64,000 bases of DNA from CALIZF01 sp046292445. Lineage in GTDB: Bacteria; Pseudomonadota; Alphaproteobacteria; Rhodobacterales; Rhodobacteraceae. A program made the translations under genes and the position numbers. Within the stretch, counting starts at the first letter, position 1. Each line of letters opens with the position of its first letter. Shown here piece after piece: positions 43,538 to 52,047 of the stretch. The stretch spans positions 186,001 through 250,000 of the forward strand of contig JBKBQT010000001.1 of assembly GCA_046292445.1 (NCBI GenBank). The letters run 5' to 3'. Below the pieces are notes generated by a model. That model did not search any database. It had not been told where the DNA came from and was given only the letters and a program-made list of their open reading frames with translations.

Positions 43538-44812
43538 TCAAGCCCGAACCGTGCCCGTCGCCTGGGCAGATGCGCCAGAGGCAAAGCGCGCGGCGATATC
43601 CGCTGCCAGCCGCGCCCCCGCCCCCGCCGGCCCCATCGCCTCCCGCAGCGCGGCACGTGTTTCGTCCCCCGCCTCGCCCAGAAGCCGGCGCAGCGCGGCC
43701 TCCACCCCGTCGTGCAGGTCGTTGCCGACGAATTCGGGCACGATCATCCGCCCGGCGCGGCGGTTGGGCAGCGCAAGGAACGGCATGCCCGCCAGTTGCC
43801 GGCGCAGCGCCGCCCGCTTGATCGCAGGGCCCAGTCGAGGGATACGCCCGAGGTGGCCCGCGAGGCCCGGAAGCGGCACCTGTTCGGACAGGTAGAGCGG
43901 CGCGATCACCACCATCGGGATGCCGGCTGCCGCGATCTCGCCCGTATTGGTGCCGGGGATGGTCAGCGCCACATCGGCGCGGGTCAGCACCGCGCGGTTC
44001 GACAGGATGTCGATGCGCACCCCCGCGCCGGTTTCCAGCCAGCTTGCGCCGCCCGCGCTGCGATGGCGCACCGGGTCGGCCGGCCAGGGCCGGCTCTCGG
44101 GCGGCGGCGGGATGTCGCGCAGCAGCGCCTCGGGGATGAAATCCGCCTTGGCCATCGCAAAGGTCAGGTCCGGGTTGTCGGCCGCCAACCGGTTCACGAA
44201 CCACGCGTAATGCGGCAAGAGAGGACGAACGGCATAGTCGCGGCTGCCGGGGAACAGCCCGAGCATCCGCGGCGCCCCCGGCCCGCGCGGCGGGGCGAGC
44301 GACCGGCGCAGGGCGGCCGCATCGACCATCAGATCGCCCACCAGCCGCGCCGGGTCGGCCAGCCGTGCGGGCAGCGGATTGAGGCCCGAGAAATACACCC
44401 GCTCGAACGCCCGCCCGCCGATCGGCGATTCCGCATAGGCCCAGATCGGCGCCCGCATCCGCCAGGCGATGGCGCGGGTCAGCGCCACCTCGCCGCCGAG
44501 GTGGAACACAAGCGTCGGCACATCGCGCCGGAGGCCCGGGGGCAGCGCGTTGCGGCGGATCAGCGCGAGGCTTTCGCGCACCGGCGAGACGCCATCGAGC
44601 GTGCCGAGCCCCTCGGCCACCGCCGCCTCGGCCCCGCTGGAAAAGACGCAAGGCAGCAGGCAGGCATGCAGCCGCAGGTCCGGTGCGGCCGCGCGCAGCG
44701 CATGGGTGAGCGGCCAGAGCCACGCCGAAACCTCGCCCGGGCCGTTGACGGTGACGATCACCTGGCCCTGCGCGGTCGGTGCCGCCCGCACGGGGACGCT
44801 ACATCCGGGCAT
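43538..44812 (-). CDS. LpxB-like glycosyltransferase (NGPGE type)
   Basis: A 424-residue soluble protein distantly related to lipid-A-disaccharide synthase. It opens with VIVTVNGPGEVSAWLWPLTH, then LPCVFSSGAEAAVAEGLG, LVFHLGGEVALTRAIAWR and YFSGLNPLPARL, and later GLFPGSRDYAVRPLLPHYAW and LTIPGTNTGEIAAAGIPMVV, which recall the donor-binding half of GT-B enzymes such as LpxB. It is not canonical LpxB: the EXSGD motif is absent. The ATG at 44812 overlaps the GNAT-fold gene by 14 nt. It ends the four-gene cluster. A role in glycolipid synthesis is likely; the substrate is unknown. Confidence 0.72.
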   Translation of the reverse strand: MPGCSVPVRAAPTAQGQVIVTVNGPGEVSAWLWPLTHALRAAAPDLRLHACLLPCVFSSGAEAAVAEGLGTLDGVSPVRESLALIRRNALPPGLRRDVPTLVFHLGGEVALTRAIAWRMRAPIWAYAESPIGGRAFERVYFSGLNPLPARLADPARLVGDLMVDAAALRRSLAPPRGPGAPRMLGLFPGSRDYAVRPLLPHYAWFVNRLAADNPDLTFAMAKADFIPEALLRDIPPPPESRPWPADPVRHRSAGGASWLETGAGVRIDILSNRAVLTRADVALTIPGTNTGEIAAAGIPMVVIAPLYLSEQVPLPGLAGHLGRIPRLGPAIKRAALRRQLAGMPFLALPNRRAGRMIVPEFVGNDLHDGVEAALRRLLGEAGDETRAALREAMGPAGAGARLAADIAARFASGASAQATGTVRA

Positions 44813-45530
44813 GATCGCGCATCCATTCGAAATAGCGGCGAAAGCGCGGCACGGATGCCCCCCAGACGCGGTTGACCATCGGGCGGGTGTCGCCCAGCAC
44901 CGCCTCGAAGAGGCGGGTCGGCTTTTCGGCATAGGCCTCGACATTCTCCTGCCCGAAGGCGGCGATCATGCGCGGGAAGGCGGCGCTGCCCGCCGGCTCC
45001 AGCATGCTGCCGTGCATCCGCGCCACGCCGAGCGCGTCGAGCCGGTCGCAGAACATCAGCGCCATGGTGGTATAGAGGTTCTGCCCGTAGCCCGCCCGCA
45101 GGATGTTGCAGTGGTAATGGGCCGGGTAGTCGAGAAACGGGAAATCCGGCGTCTCGCCCGGCCCCTTGAGGATCATGTGCCGCACATAGGCGCGGCTTCT
45201 GGCGTCATACTGGCGGGTGAGCGATTTCCAGATCGCGCGGGCGGCGACACGGGGCACGATGCGCGTCTTCATCACCCGCAGGAAATGCGCCTGATCGGTG
45301 CAGCCGAGGAAATAACCGATCATGACCCCGTCCCGCTCGACCACCCAGGACGCCTCCGGGCGGTGGTCGGTGAAATAGAGCGTCCAGTAATCGGCATGGG
45401 CGACCGGGTCGTTCAGCATCGCCGCATAGCCGCGGTTGCGCCAGGCCGTGCGCAGGTTGATCGCGCGCACAGCCTCGCGGTCGCGGCCCTCGTAGGGGCG
45501 GATGGTGATGCCGGCGGCATGCCTAGCCAT
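44799..45530 (-). CDS. GNAT-fold acyltransferase-like protein
   Basis: A 243-residue protein. The first 110 residues look like GNAT N-acetyltransferases: ITIRPYEGRDREAVRAINLR, then SWVVERDGVMIGYFLGCTD. The C-terminal part (RHMILKGPGETPDFPFLDYP, YHCNILRAGYGQNLYTTMA) is unusual and rich in aromatic residues. It lies between a GT2 gene (8-nt overlap) and the NGPGE gene (14-nt overlap). In this setting it may acylate a sugar or amino group of a glycolipid. The acetyl-CoA-binding P-loop (Q/RxxGxG/A) is represented by RAGYGQ. Activity has not been shown for this type. Confidence 0.7.
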   Translation of the reverse strand: MARHAAGITIRPYEGRDREAVRAINLRTAWRNRGYAAMLNDPVAHADYWTLYFTDHRPEASWVVERDGVMIGYFLGCTDQAHFLRVMKTRIVPRVAARAIWKSLTRQYDARSRAYVRHMILKGPGETPDFPFLDYPAHYHCNILRAGYGQNLYTTMALMFCDRLDALGVARMHGSMLEPAGSAAFPRMIAAFGQENVEAYAEKPTRLFEAVLGDTRPMVNRVWGASVPRFRRYFEWMRDHARM

Positions 45531-46491
45531 AGCGGCGCCCCCCCCAGCCGACGCCCGCACCGCGGGCGCGGGCGACGAGCACGGCGACCGCCAGAAGGAC
45601 GGCGCCCGGTTCGTAGATGGGTGCGGCGGGCAGGGCTGCAAGCGGGCCGTGCCGTGCCGTCGCCGCCGCGACGAACCCCGCCCCGGCCAGCCAGCGCAGG
45701 CCCGCGAGCGCCCAGAGCGTCCCGTCCCCCGTCACGGCCGCGCCGAGCATCAGCGCGAGAAGGGTCAGCGGGATGGCGGCGAGCACCGCCGCCAGCGCCG
45801 AGGCCGGGCCCTGCGCGATGCGCATGGTCCGCGCAACCAGCGCGGCGGCGGTCGGGCAGGGCGCCACATCGGCGCGCAGCCCGGCAAAGACGATGCGGGC
45901 GCCGGCGGCATGGATGGCGCGGGTGAACGCCAGATCCTCGGTCAGCGCAAAGCCGATCGCCTCGAACCCGCCAACCCGGTCGTAGAGCCCGCGCCGGAAG
46001 GCGAAATTGCCGAAGAACGCGCCGGGCGCGCGGCCGGCGCGCGCCACCAGCGCCGAGACGGCATAGTAATAGGCCGCATCGGCGTTCTGCCACAGCGCAA
46101 CCGCGCCCCGGACGGGGGCAAAACCGATCGGCCCGGCCACCGCATCGGCCTTGTCGGCCCGGATCGGCTCGGCCATCGCCGCGATCCAGCCGGGCGGCAC
46201 GACACAATCGCCGTCGAGCGTGAGGATGATGTCACCCCGCGCCGTGCGGAAGCCCGCATCGAGCGCCTGCTGCCGCGTCGTCAGCGGCGATGCCGGGTCG
46301 GGCGCGCCTGGCAGGATGCGCAAGGACGGATGGCCCGCGGCGCGCGCCGCCTCGGCCGTGCCGTCGGTGGACCGGTCGTCCACCAGCACCACCTCATAGG
46401 CGTCGGGCGGCAGGGTCTGGCGGCGCAGCGCGGTCAGTGTCGCGCCGATCCCGCGCGCCTCGTTATGGGCGGTGATGACGATGCTGATCAT
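45523..46491 (-). CDS. Membrane-associated family 2 glycosyltransferase
   Basis: A 322-residue GT-A enzyme. ISIVITAHNEARGIGATL, VVLVDDRSTDGT, LTLDGDCVVPPGW (DxD) and GFALTEDLAFTRAI (the TED motif of processive-like enzymes) are all present. From about residue 225 two or three hydrophobic segments follow, so the protein is likely held at the inner membrane. Similar architecture is found in hopanoid- and glycolipid-type GT2 enzymes. ATG overlaps the upstream gene's stop by four bases. The sugar donor and acceptor are unknown. Confidence 0.8.
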   Translation of the reverse strand: MISIVITAHNEARGIGATLTALRRQTLPPDAYEVVLVDDRSTDGTAEAARAAGHPSLRILPGAPDPASPLTTRQQALDAGFRTARGDIILTLDGDCVVPPGWIAAMAEPIRADKADAVAGPIGFAPVRGAVALWQNADAAYYYAVSALVARAGRAPGAFFGNFAFRRGLYDRVGGFEAIGFALTEDLAFTRAIHAAGARIVFAGLRADVAPCPTAAALVARTMRIAQGPASALAAVLAAIPLTLLALMLGAAVTGDGTLWALAGLRWLAGAGFVAAATARHGPLAALPAAPIYEPGAVLLAVAVLVARARGAGVGWGGRRYG

Positions 46492-47621
46492 GCGGCCAGC
46501 GCCCTGAGATCGGCGGCGATCGCGGCGGCGGCGCCGGGCGGGCCCATCCGGGCCCGGCCTGCGGCGGCCATGCGGGCGCGGGCCTCGGGGTCGGCCAGCA
46601 GGCGGGCGGCGGCGGCGGCGATCATGTCGGGATCGCGCGGGGCGGTCACGGCGGCGGGACCGAAATACCGCGCCTTCACGGCGGTGAACGCCGGCCCCTG
46701 GTTGCCCTGCCCCGGCACGGCGATCAGCGGCAGGCCGAGCCCGACCGCCTGTTCGTTCGCCGTGCCCGCCATGCCGATGGCAAGGCGCGCGGCATGGAGG
46801 CAGTCGGCGAAACGGTCGGTCACGATCAGCGCGCGGGCGCCGCCGCGGTGACGCAGCGCGACATGGGCCGCGCCGGGCAGCGGGGCGTCCCAGGCCGCGG
46901 GCGTCCAGTCCGGCGGGATCGCCCGGGCGGGCGTCAGCGCCGCGGTCGCGGCGACCAGCGCCCGGATGCCCGGCAGCCGCGCCGCCGCCTCGAGCAGCAG
47001 CCGGGCATTGTCCGCCGCATCGCCGCGCGATCCGGGCAGCAGGACCACCGCCGTCTCGCCCGGCGGGCAGAGCGCGGCCGGATCGCGCGGCGCGAGCGCG
47101 TCCATCATCGGATTGCCCCGGTCCGCGCAGGGCACGCCCGCCGCCGCCAGCCGCGCCGCCGTCAGCGCATCGCGCGGGAACACCGCCACCGCCCGCCGCA
47201 TGAGCGCATGGTCGAGCCGGTCGTGCCCCGTCCCGCGCCCGGTCCTGCCGCCATACCAGGCCGATTTCGCCGTGCTGACAAAGGCCGTCGGCAGCCGCGA
47301 CAGAAGGCCCGCCGCCAGCGGCACCACATCGCCCACCGCCACCAGCAGCCGGAACCCGGACAGCGCCCGCGCAAAGCGCACCTGCCGCGCATAGGTCGGC
47401 AGGAAACCGTGCCGGAGGTCGCGCAGGAAATGCCGCAGGCTCAGCGTGGCGAAGCCCTCTGACGGCAGCAGGTTCGGCGGGCCGATCAGCGGCACGCCGC
47501 GCCGGCGCCAGGCATTGCCCTCGCCGACCATCGCCCAGGCCTGCGCCGGCAGGCCGAGCGCATCGTGGATGCGCCCGCCGATCTCGTCCTCGCCATGGCC
47601 GTTGGAAAGATAGAGGATCAC
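46488..47621 (-). CDS. Lipid-A-disaccharide-synthase-related protein (SNGHGED type)
   Basis: A 377-residue GT-B-like protein. It opens VILYLSNGHGEDEIGGRIHD, the hallmark of the family known from cyanobacteria and Deinococcus as lipid-A-disaccharide synthase-related, followed by LLVAVGDVVPLAAGLLSRLP and, in the second half, VLLPGSRGDAADNARLLLEA and IGMAGTANEQAVGLGLPLIAV. The GTG at 47621 with AGGGG seven bases upstream is preferred over an upstream TTG. It is the first gene of the four-gene overlapping operon. It lacks LpxB active-site features, so a different glycolipid is implied. Confidence 0.78.
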   Translation of the reverse strand: MILYLSNGHGEDEIGGRIHDALGLPAQAWAMVGEGNAWRRRGVPLIGPPNLLPSEGFATLSLRHFLRDLRHGFLPTYARQVRFARALSGFRLLVAVGDVVPLAAGLLSRLPTAFVSTAKSAWYGGRTGRGTGHDRLDHALMRRAVAVFPRDALTAARLAAAGVPCADRGNPMMDALAPRDPAALCPPGETAVVLLPGSRGDAADNARLLLEAAARLPGIRALVAATAALTPARAIPPDWTPAAWDAPLPGAAHVALRHRGGARALIVTDRFADCLHAARLAIGMAGTANEQAVGLGLPLIAVPGQGNQGPAFTAVKARYFGPAAVTAPRDPDMIAAAAARLLADPEARARMAAAGRARMGPPGAAAAIAADLRALAA

Positions 47622-47646
47622 CGGCCGGCCCCTGATCGCAACCCGG

Positions 47647-49566
47647 TCATGCCGCCACCAGCGCCGCAGCAAGCCGCCCGGGGTCGAGCGGCTTGGCCAG
47701 CACCGCGAACCGGGCCGCCGCGCGCATCCGCAGCGGATCGGCGGGGGGCAGCGATGTCATCAGGCACAGCCGCGCCGCCAGACCCCGTTCGGCCAGCCGT
47801 TCGGCGAGATCGACGCCGTTCGCCGCCCCCGGAAGGGATATGTCGCTGAGCACCGCGCCGATGCCCGGGAGCGATGCCAGCGCCTCGGCCTCGGCGACCG
47901 AGGCCGCCTCGATCACGCTGTGGCCGAGCGTGGTGAGCATGTCGCGCACCGTCTCGCGGATGTCGGGGTCGTCCTCGACAAGCAGCACCAGCGCCGGCGC
48001 TGGCGCCCGCTCGGGCCGGCGCAGCGGCAGGCGCAGGGTCACCCGCGCGCCGCCGGCCGCGCGGTTGTCAAGCCGCACCGTGCCGCCCGCAAGCTGCGCC
48101 ATGTCGTAGACCATGGCCAGCCCGAGCCCGGACCCCTCGCCGCCCTTGGTGGTGAAGAACGGATCGAGCCCGCGCGCCAGCGCCTCGGGCGAAAATCCGG
48201 GGCCGTCATCCTCGACGGTGAATTCGATCCACACGTCGCGGATCGCCCGCACCGTCAGCGCGATGGTGCCGCCGCGTCCCGCCAGCGCATCCCGCGCGTT
48301 GAGCACGAGGTTGACGAGCGCATCCTGCACCGCCCCCTGGTCGAGCAGCACCGCCCCGTCCGGCCCCTCGGCGGCGATGGTGCAGGCCACGGCCTCGGGC
48401 AATGTCGCCTGCACCAGCGGGCGCAGGCCGCCGAGAAACGCCGCCATCTCGGTCGCCTCGGGCCGCAACTCGCGCCGGCCCGAGATCGATCCGATCCGGT
48501 CGAGCAGCGCGCCCCCGCGCCGCGCCGCCGCCGCCGTGCCCGCGACCAGTTCCGCCGCCTCGGCCGGCAGGTCGAGCCGCGCAAGCCGCGCCTGCAGCCC
48601 GAGGATGATCGTCAGCAGATTGGCGAAATCATGCGCAAGGCCCGAGGTGATCTGCGCCGCGAGCTCGCGCTTGCGCGTCTGCATCAGAGCGGCGCGGGCC
48701 TGCGCCTCGGCGGTCACGTCCATCGACAGGATGTAGACGCCGTTGATCGGCCCGTCGCCGACCCGGTCGGGCGTGAAGGCGCCGCGGATGCGCCGGCCGC
48801 TGTCGTCGTCGGCGAATTCGAGCACCGAGCCCTCGCCCGCCAGCGCGGCGCGCAGGTTCGGCTCGATCTTGGCGAAGGTCGCCGGGCCGAGCGCGTCGCG
48901 CCCGTGCAGCCCGATGATGTCGGTCGGCCGGCCCGGCAGCACCGAGGCGAGGCGGCGGTTGGAAAAGGTGTAGCGCAGCGACCGGTCCACATGCGCGATA
49001 TGGGCCGGCATCATCTCGGTCGTGAGCCGGGTGCGCGCCTCGATCTCGGTCAACTCGCGCTTGGCCTCCTCGAGTGCCGCGTTCGTCGCGGCAAGCGCGC
49101 GGTTGGCGCGGCTCAGGCGTTCGGCATGGGTCACGAGATCGGCCGACAGCACCTCGGACCGGGTGCGCAGCAGGCGCTCTTGGTGCTTGATCTCGGTGAT
49201 GTCGGTGTAGACGGTGACCCAGCCGCCCTGCGGCAGCGGCGCCCCCTCGACGCTGACCCAGCGCCCGTTGGGGCGGGCGCGTTCGAGGTAATGCGGCACG
49301 AAGGCCCGCGCCGCCTCGACCCGGGTGCGCACCGCCGCATCGGGATCGTCCACGGCCCCGTATTCGCCGCGCAGCACGAGGTAGCGGATCGTGTCCTCGA
49401 AGGCCGCGCCGGTGGTCACGAATTCTTCGGGCAGATCGAACATCTCCTGATACCGCCGGTTGCAGACCGCCAGCCGCAGGTCGCGGTCGAAGATCGACAG
49501 CGCCTGCTGGATCATGCCCAGCCCGGCCCGGGTCAGCCCGGCGCGGATTTCCTCGGTCAGCGGCAT
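47647..49566 (-). CDS. Hybrid histidine kinase with PAS domains and a receiver
   Basis: A 639-residue soluble sensor kinase. Two PAS domains (about 15-125, opening IFDRDLRLAVCNRRYQEMFD, and 190-300) are joined by a coiled coil at 130-185. The H-box is ITSGLAHDFANLLTIILG with His312; ATP-binding motifs are LVNLVLNARDAL, DDGPGF and GEGSGLGLAMV. A C-terminal receiver has its phosphorylation site Asp575 in VLSDISLPG, but no output domain. No transmembrane segment is present. AGGAGG eight bases before the ATG supports the start. It ends 25 nt before the LpxB-related gene. Possibly it controls that cluster. Confidence 0.88.
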   Translation of the reverse strand: MPLTEEIRAGLTRAGLGMIQQALSIFDRDLRLAVCNRRYQEMFDLPEEFVTTGAAFEDTIRYLVLRGEYGAVDDPDAAVRTRVEAARAFVPHYLERARPNGRWVSVEGAPLPQGGWVTVYTDITEIKHQERLLRTRSEVLSADLVTHAERLSRANRALAATNAALEEAKRELTEIEARTRLTTEMMPAHIAHVDRSLRYTFSNRRLASVLPGRPTDIIGLHGRDALGPATFAKIEPNLRAALAGEGSVLEFADDDSGRRIRGAFTPDRVGDGPINGVYILSMDVTAEAQARAALMQTRKRELAAQITSGLAHDFANLLTIILGLQARLARLDLPAEAAELVAGTAAAARRGGALLDRIGSISGRRELRPEATEMAAFLGGLRPLVQATLPEAVACTIAAEGPDGAVLLDQGAVQDALVNLVLNARDALAGRGGTIALTVRAIRDVWIEFTVEDDGPGFSPEALARGLDPFFTTKGGEGSGLGLAMVYDMAQLAGGTVRLDNRAAGGARVTLRLPLRRPERAPAPALVLLVEDDPDIRETVRDMLTTLGHSVIEAASVAEAEALASLPGIGAVLSDISLPGAANGVDLAERLAERGLAARLCLMTSLPPADPLRMRAAARFAVLAKPLDPGRLAAALVAA

Positions 49567-49781
49567 GCCGCGATCCTCCTGCCGGCACCGGTTAGCACCG
49601 CCGCGGCGCCCGGTCCACGCCCGGCGCCGGTGCGGGTGGCGCGAACGGGGGCGGGCGGTAACAATTCGCAAGATTGTCGAAAAAGTCGCGCAACCTTCGC
49701 GCCGCACGTAAGATGGCGCCGGGAGGGGTGAAGGGAATCGCCCCCCGGCAGCGCCGCAATGCCGGCGCAGGGAGGACGCGC

Positions 49782-51752
49782 TTGACTGGCACCGCCGCAA
49801 CCGGGGGCAGCCCCGCCTCGATCCCCGCACTCCTCGCGCGCAACGCGGCGCGCTTTCCGACGCGGACCGCGTATCGGGAAAAGGAATTCGGCATCTGGCA
49901 AAGCTGGACCTGGGCCGAGGTCGCGGACGAGGTTCGGGTCATCGCGCTGGGGCTGATGGTGCTCGACATCGCGCCGGGCGACCATGTGGCGATCATCGGG
50001 CGCAACCGCCCCGCGCTCTACTGGTCGATGGTGGCGGTGCAGATGTGCGGCGCGGTGCCGGTGCCGCTCTATCAGGACGCGGTCGCCGAAGAGATGGCCT
50101 ATGTGCTCGATCACTGCGGCGCGCGTTTCGTCATCGCGGGCGATCAGGAGCAGGTGGACAAGGTGCTCGAGGTGCAGGACCGCCTGCCGTCGATCGCCCA
50201 CATGCTCTATGTCGACAAGCGCGGGATGCGGAAATACGACCACCGGCACCTCGGCTGGCTGGCCGATGCGGCCGCCGAGGGCCGCGCGGCGGCAACGCGG
50301 CTGGGCCCCGAACTCGACGCGCGCATCGCCGGGCTGACGGCGGACAGCACCTGCGTGATGCTCTACACCTCGGGCACCACCGGCAAGCCCAAGGGCGTGG
50401 TGCTGTCGAACCGCAACATCATCGAGACCGCAAGGGCGAGCTGCGAATTCGACAGGCTGACCGAGGCCGAGGAAATCCTTGCCTATCTTCCGATGGCCTG
50501 GGTGGGGGATTTCATCTTCTCGATGGGTCAGGCGATGTGGGCGGGGTTCTGCGTGAACTGCCCCGAAAGCCCGGCGACCATGATGACCGACCTGCGCGAG
50601 ATCGGGCCGACCTATTTCTTCGCCCCGCCGCGGGTGTTCGAGACGACGCTGACATCCGTGATGATCCGCATGGAGGATGCCGGGCGGTTCAAGAAATGGC
50701 TGTTCGACCGCTTCATGGCCGTGGCGCGCCGTGTCGGGCCGGCGATCCTCGACGGCAAGCCGGTGCCCCTCGGCGACCGGATCGCCTATGCGCTCGGCGA
50801 GGTGCTGGTCTATGGCCCGCTGAAGAACACCATGGGGTTCAGCCGCATCCGTGTCGGCTACACGGCCGGCGAGGCGATCGGGCCCGAGATCTTCGATTTC
50901 TACCGCAGCCTCGGGATCAACCTCAAGCAGCTCTACGGGCAGACCGAGGCCTCGGTGTTCATCACCCAGCAGCCCGACGGGCAGGTCCGGTCGGACACGG
51001 TAGGCGTGCCCTCGCCCGGCGTCGAGGTGCGCATCGCCGAGAACGGCGAGGTCTATTACCGCTCGCCCGGCACGTTCGTCGAATACTACAAGAATCCCGA
51101 GAGCACCGCATCGACCAAGGATGCCGAGGGCTGGGTCGCGACCGGGGATGCCGGGTTCTTCGAGGAAGGCAGCGGGCATCTGCGGATCATCGACCGCGCC
51201 AAGGACGTGGGCAAGATGGCGGACGGGTCGCTCTTTGCCCCCAAATATGTCGAGAACAAGCTCAAGTTCTTCCCCAACATCCTCGAGGCGGTGGTGTTCG
51301 GGGCGGGGCGCGACTATTGCACCGCGTTCCTCAACATCGACCTGACCGCGGTCGGCAACTGGGCCGAACGCAACAACATCGCCTATGCGTCGTATCAGGA
51401 GCTCGCCGGGCATCCGAGGGTGCTCGCCATGATGCAGGAGCATGTCGAGGCGGTGAACCGCTCGGTCGCCGCCGATCCGATGTTGTCGGGTTGCCAGGTG
51501 CGCCGGTTCCTCGTGCTGCACAAGGAACTCGACGCCGACGACGGCGAGCTGACGCGCACCCGCAAGGTGCGGCGCCGGATCATCGAGGAAAAATTCGCCG
51601 ACCTGATCGCGGCGCTCTACGACGGCTCGAAAAGCGTGAGCACCCGCACGGAAGTGACCTACGAGGACGGCCGCAAGGGGCATATCTCCGCGACGCTCGA
51701 AATCCGCGATGCCGCTGTCGTCGGCGCGGGCGAGCAGAGGCGCGCGGCATGA
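49782..51752 (+). CDS. Long-chain-type acyl-CoA ligase (AMP-binding enzyme)
   Basis: A 656-residue ANL superfamily enzyme. P-loop YTSGTTGKPKGVV lies at about residues 194-206; other motifs are LPMAWVGDFIFSMG, YGQTEASVF, TGDAGFFEEGSGHL and the hinge region KDVGKMADGS. It adenylates a carboxylic acid and transfers it to CoA. The start is TTG, chosen because GGGAGG lies six bases upstream and there is no in-frame ATG nearby that gives the family N-terminus. Next come a small membrane protein and a liv-type ABC transporter, implying that the imported substrate is activated here. Confidence 0.85.
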   Translation: MTGTAATGGSPASIPALLARNAARFPTRTAYREKEFGIWQSWTWAEVADEVRVIALGLMVLDIAPGDHVAIIGRNRPALYWSMVAVQMCGAVPVPLYQDAVAEEMAYVLDHCGARFVIAGDQEQVDKVLEVQDRLPSIAHMLYVDKRGMRKYDHRHLGWLADAAAEGRAAATRLGPELDARIAGLTADSTCVMLYTSGTTGKPKGVVLSNRNIIETARASCEFDRLTEAEEILAYLPMAWVGDFIFSMGQAMWAGFCVNCPESPATMMTDLREIGPTYFFAPPRVFETTLTSVMIRMEDAGRFKKWLFDRFMAVARRVGPAILDGKPVPLGDRIAYALGEVLVYGPLKNTMGFSRIRVGYTAGEAIGPEIFDFYRSLGINLKQLYGQTEASVFITQQPDGQVRSDTVGVPSPGVEVRIAENGEVYYRSPGTFVEYYKNPESTASTKDAEGWVATGDAGFFEEGSGHLRIIDRAKDVGKMADGSLFAPKYVENKLKFFPNILEAVVFGAGRDYCTAFLNIDLTAVGNWAERNNIAYASYQELAGHPRVLAMMQEHVEAVNRSVAADPMLSGCQVRRFLVLHKELDADDGELTRTRKVRRRIIEEKFADLIAALYDGSKSVSTRTEVTYEDGRKGHISATLEIRDAAVVGAGEQRRAA

Positions 51753-51795
51753 CCGCGACGCTTGCGGCCAAGGCGCAGCCGGGAGGTAAAGCCGA

Positions 51796-52047
51796 ATGAA
51801 GGTCGTGGTCGAGCCGCAACCCGTCATCGGCGCGGTCATCGCCGTTGCCGGTCTTGCCTTGGCATGGGCCGTTCTGCGGTTCGTGCCCGAATTCCTGCAA
51901 TCGGGTGTCGCGGGGGCGATCAGCGGCGCCTTCGGCGTGCTGGCGCTGCAGCGGATCTGGCCGGGGCTGCCGCTGGCGCGGGTGCCGCTGATCGTCGGCG
52001 CGCTGATCGTCTACGGCCTCGCGGTCGGTGTGGTGGGGAGGCTCTGA
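51796..52047 (+). CDS. Small two-segment membrane protein
   Basis: An 83-residue protein with two hydrophobic segments (about residues 10-30 and 55-78) and no recognised domain. GGGAGGT before the ATG is a good ribosome binding site. It lies 43 nt after the acyl-CoA ligase and its stop overlaps the ATPase start (TGATG), so it belongs to the operon. It may be an accessory subunit of the transporter or ligase, which is inference. Confidence 0.65.
   Translation: MKVVVEPQPVIGAVIAVAGLALAWAVLRFVPEFLQSGVAGAISGAFGVLALQRIWPGLPLARVPLIVGALIVYGLAVGVVGRL

Noticed and set aside
43538..47621. Canonical lipid A synthesis (lpxB)
   Set aside because: Neither LpxB-like protein has the SGD-containing LpxB signature, and no lpxA, lpxD or fabZ is next to them.
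51749..51799. A 16-codon frame starting ATG at the end of the acyl-CoA ligase gene
   Set aside because: It is too short, overlaps the ligase stop by chance (ATGA), and has no homologue that I can recognise.
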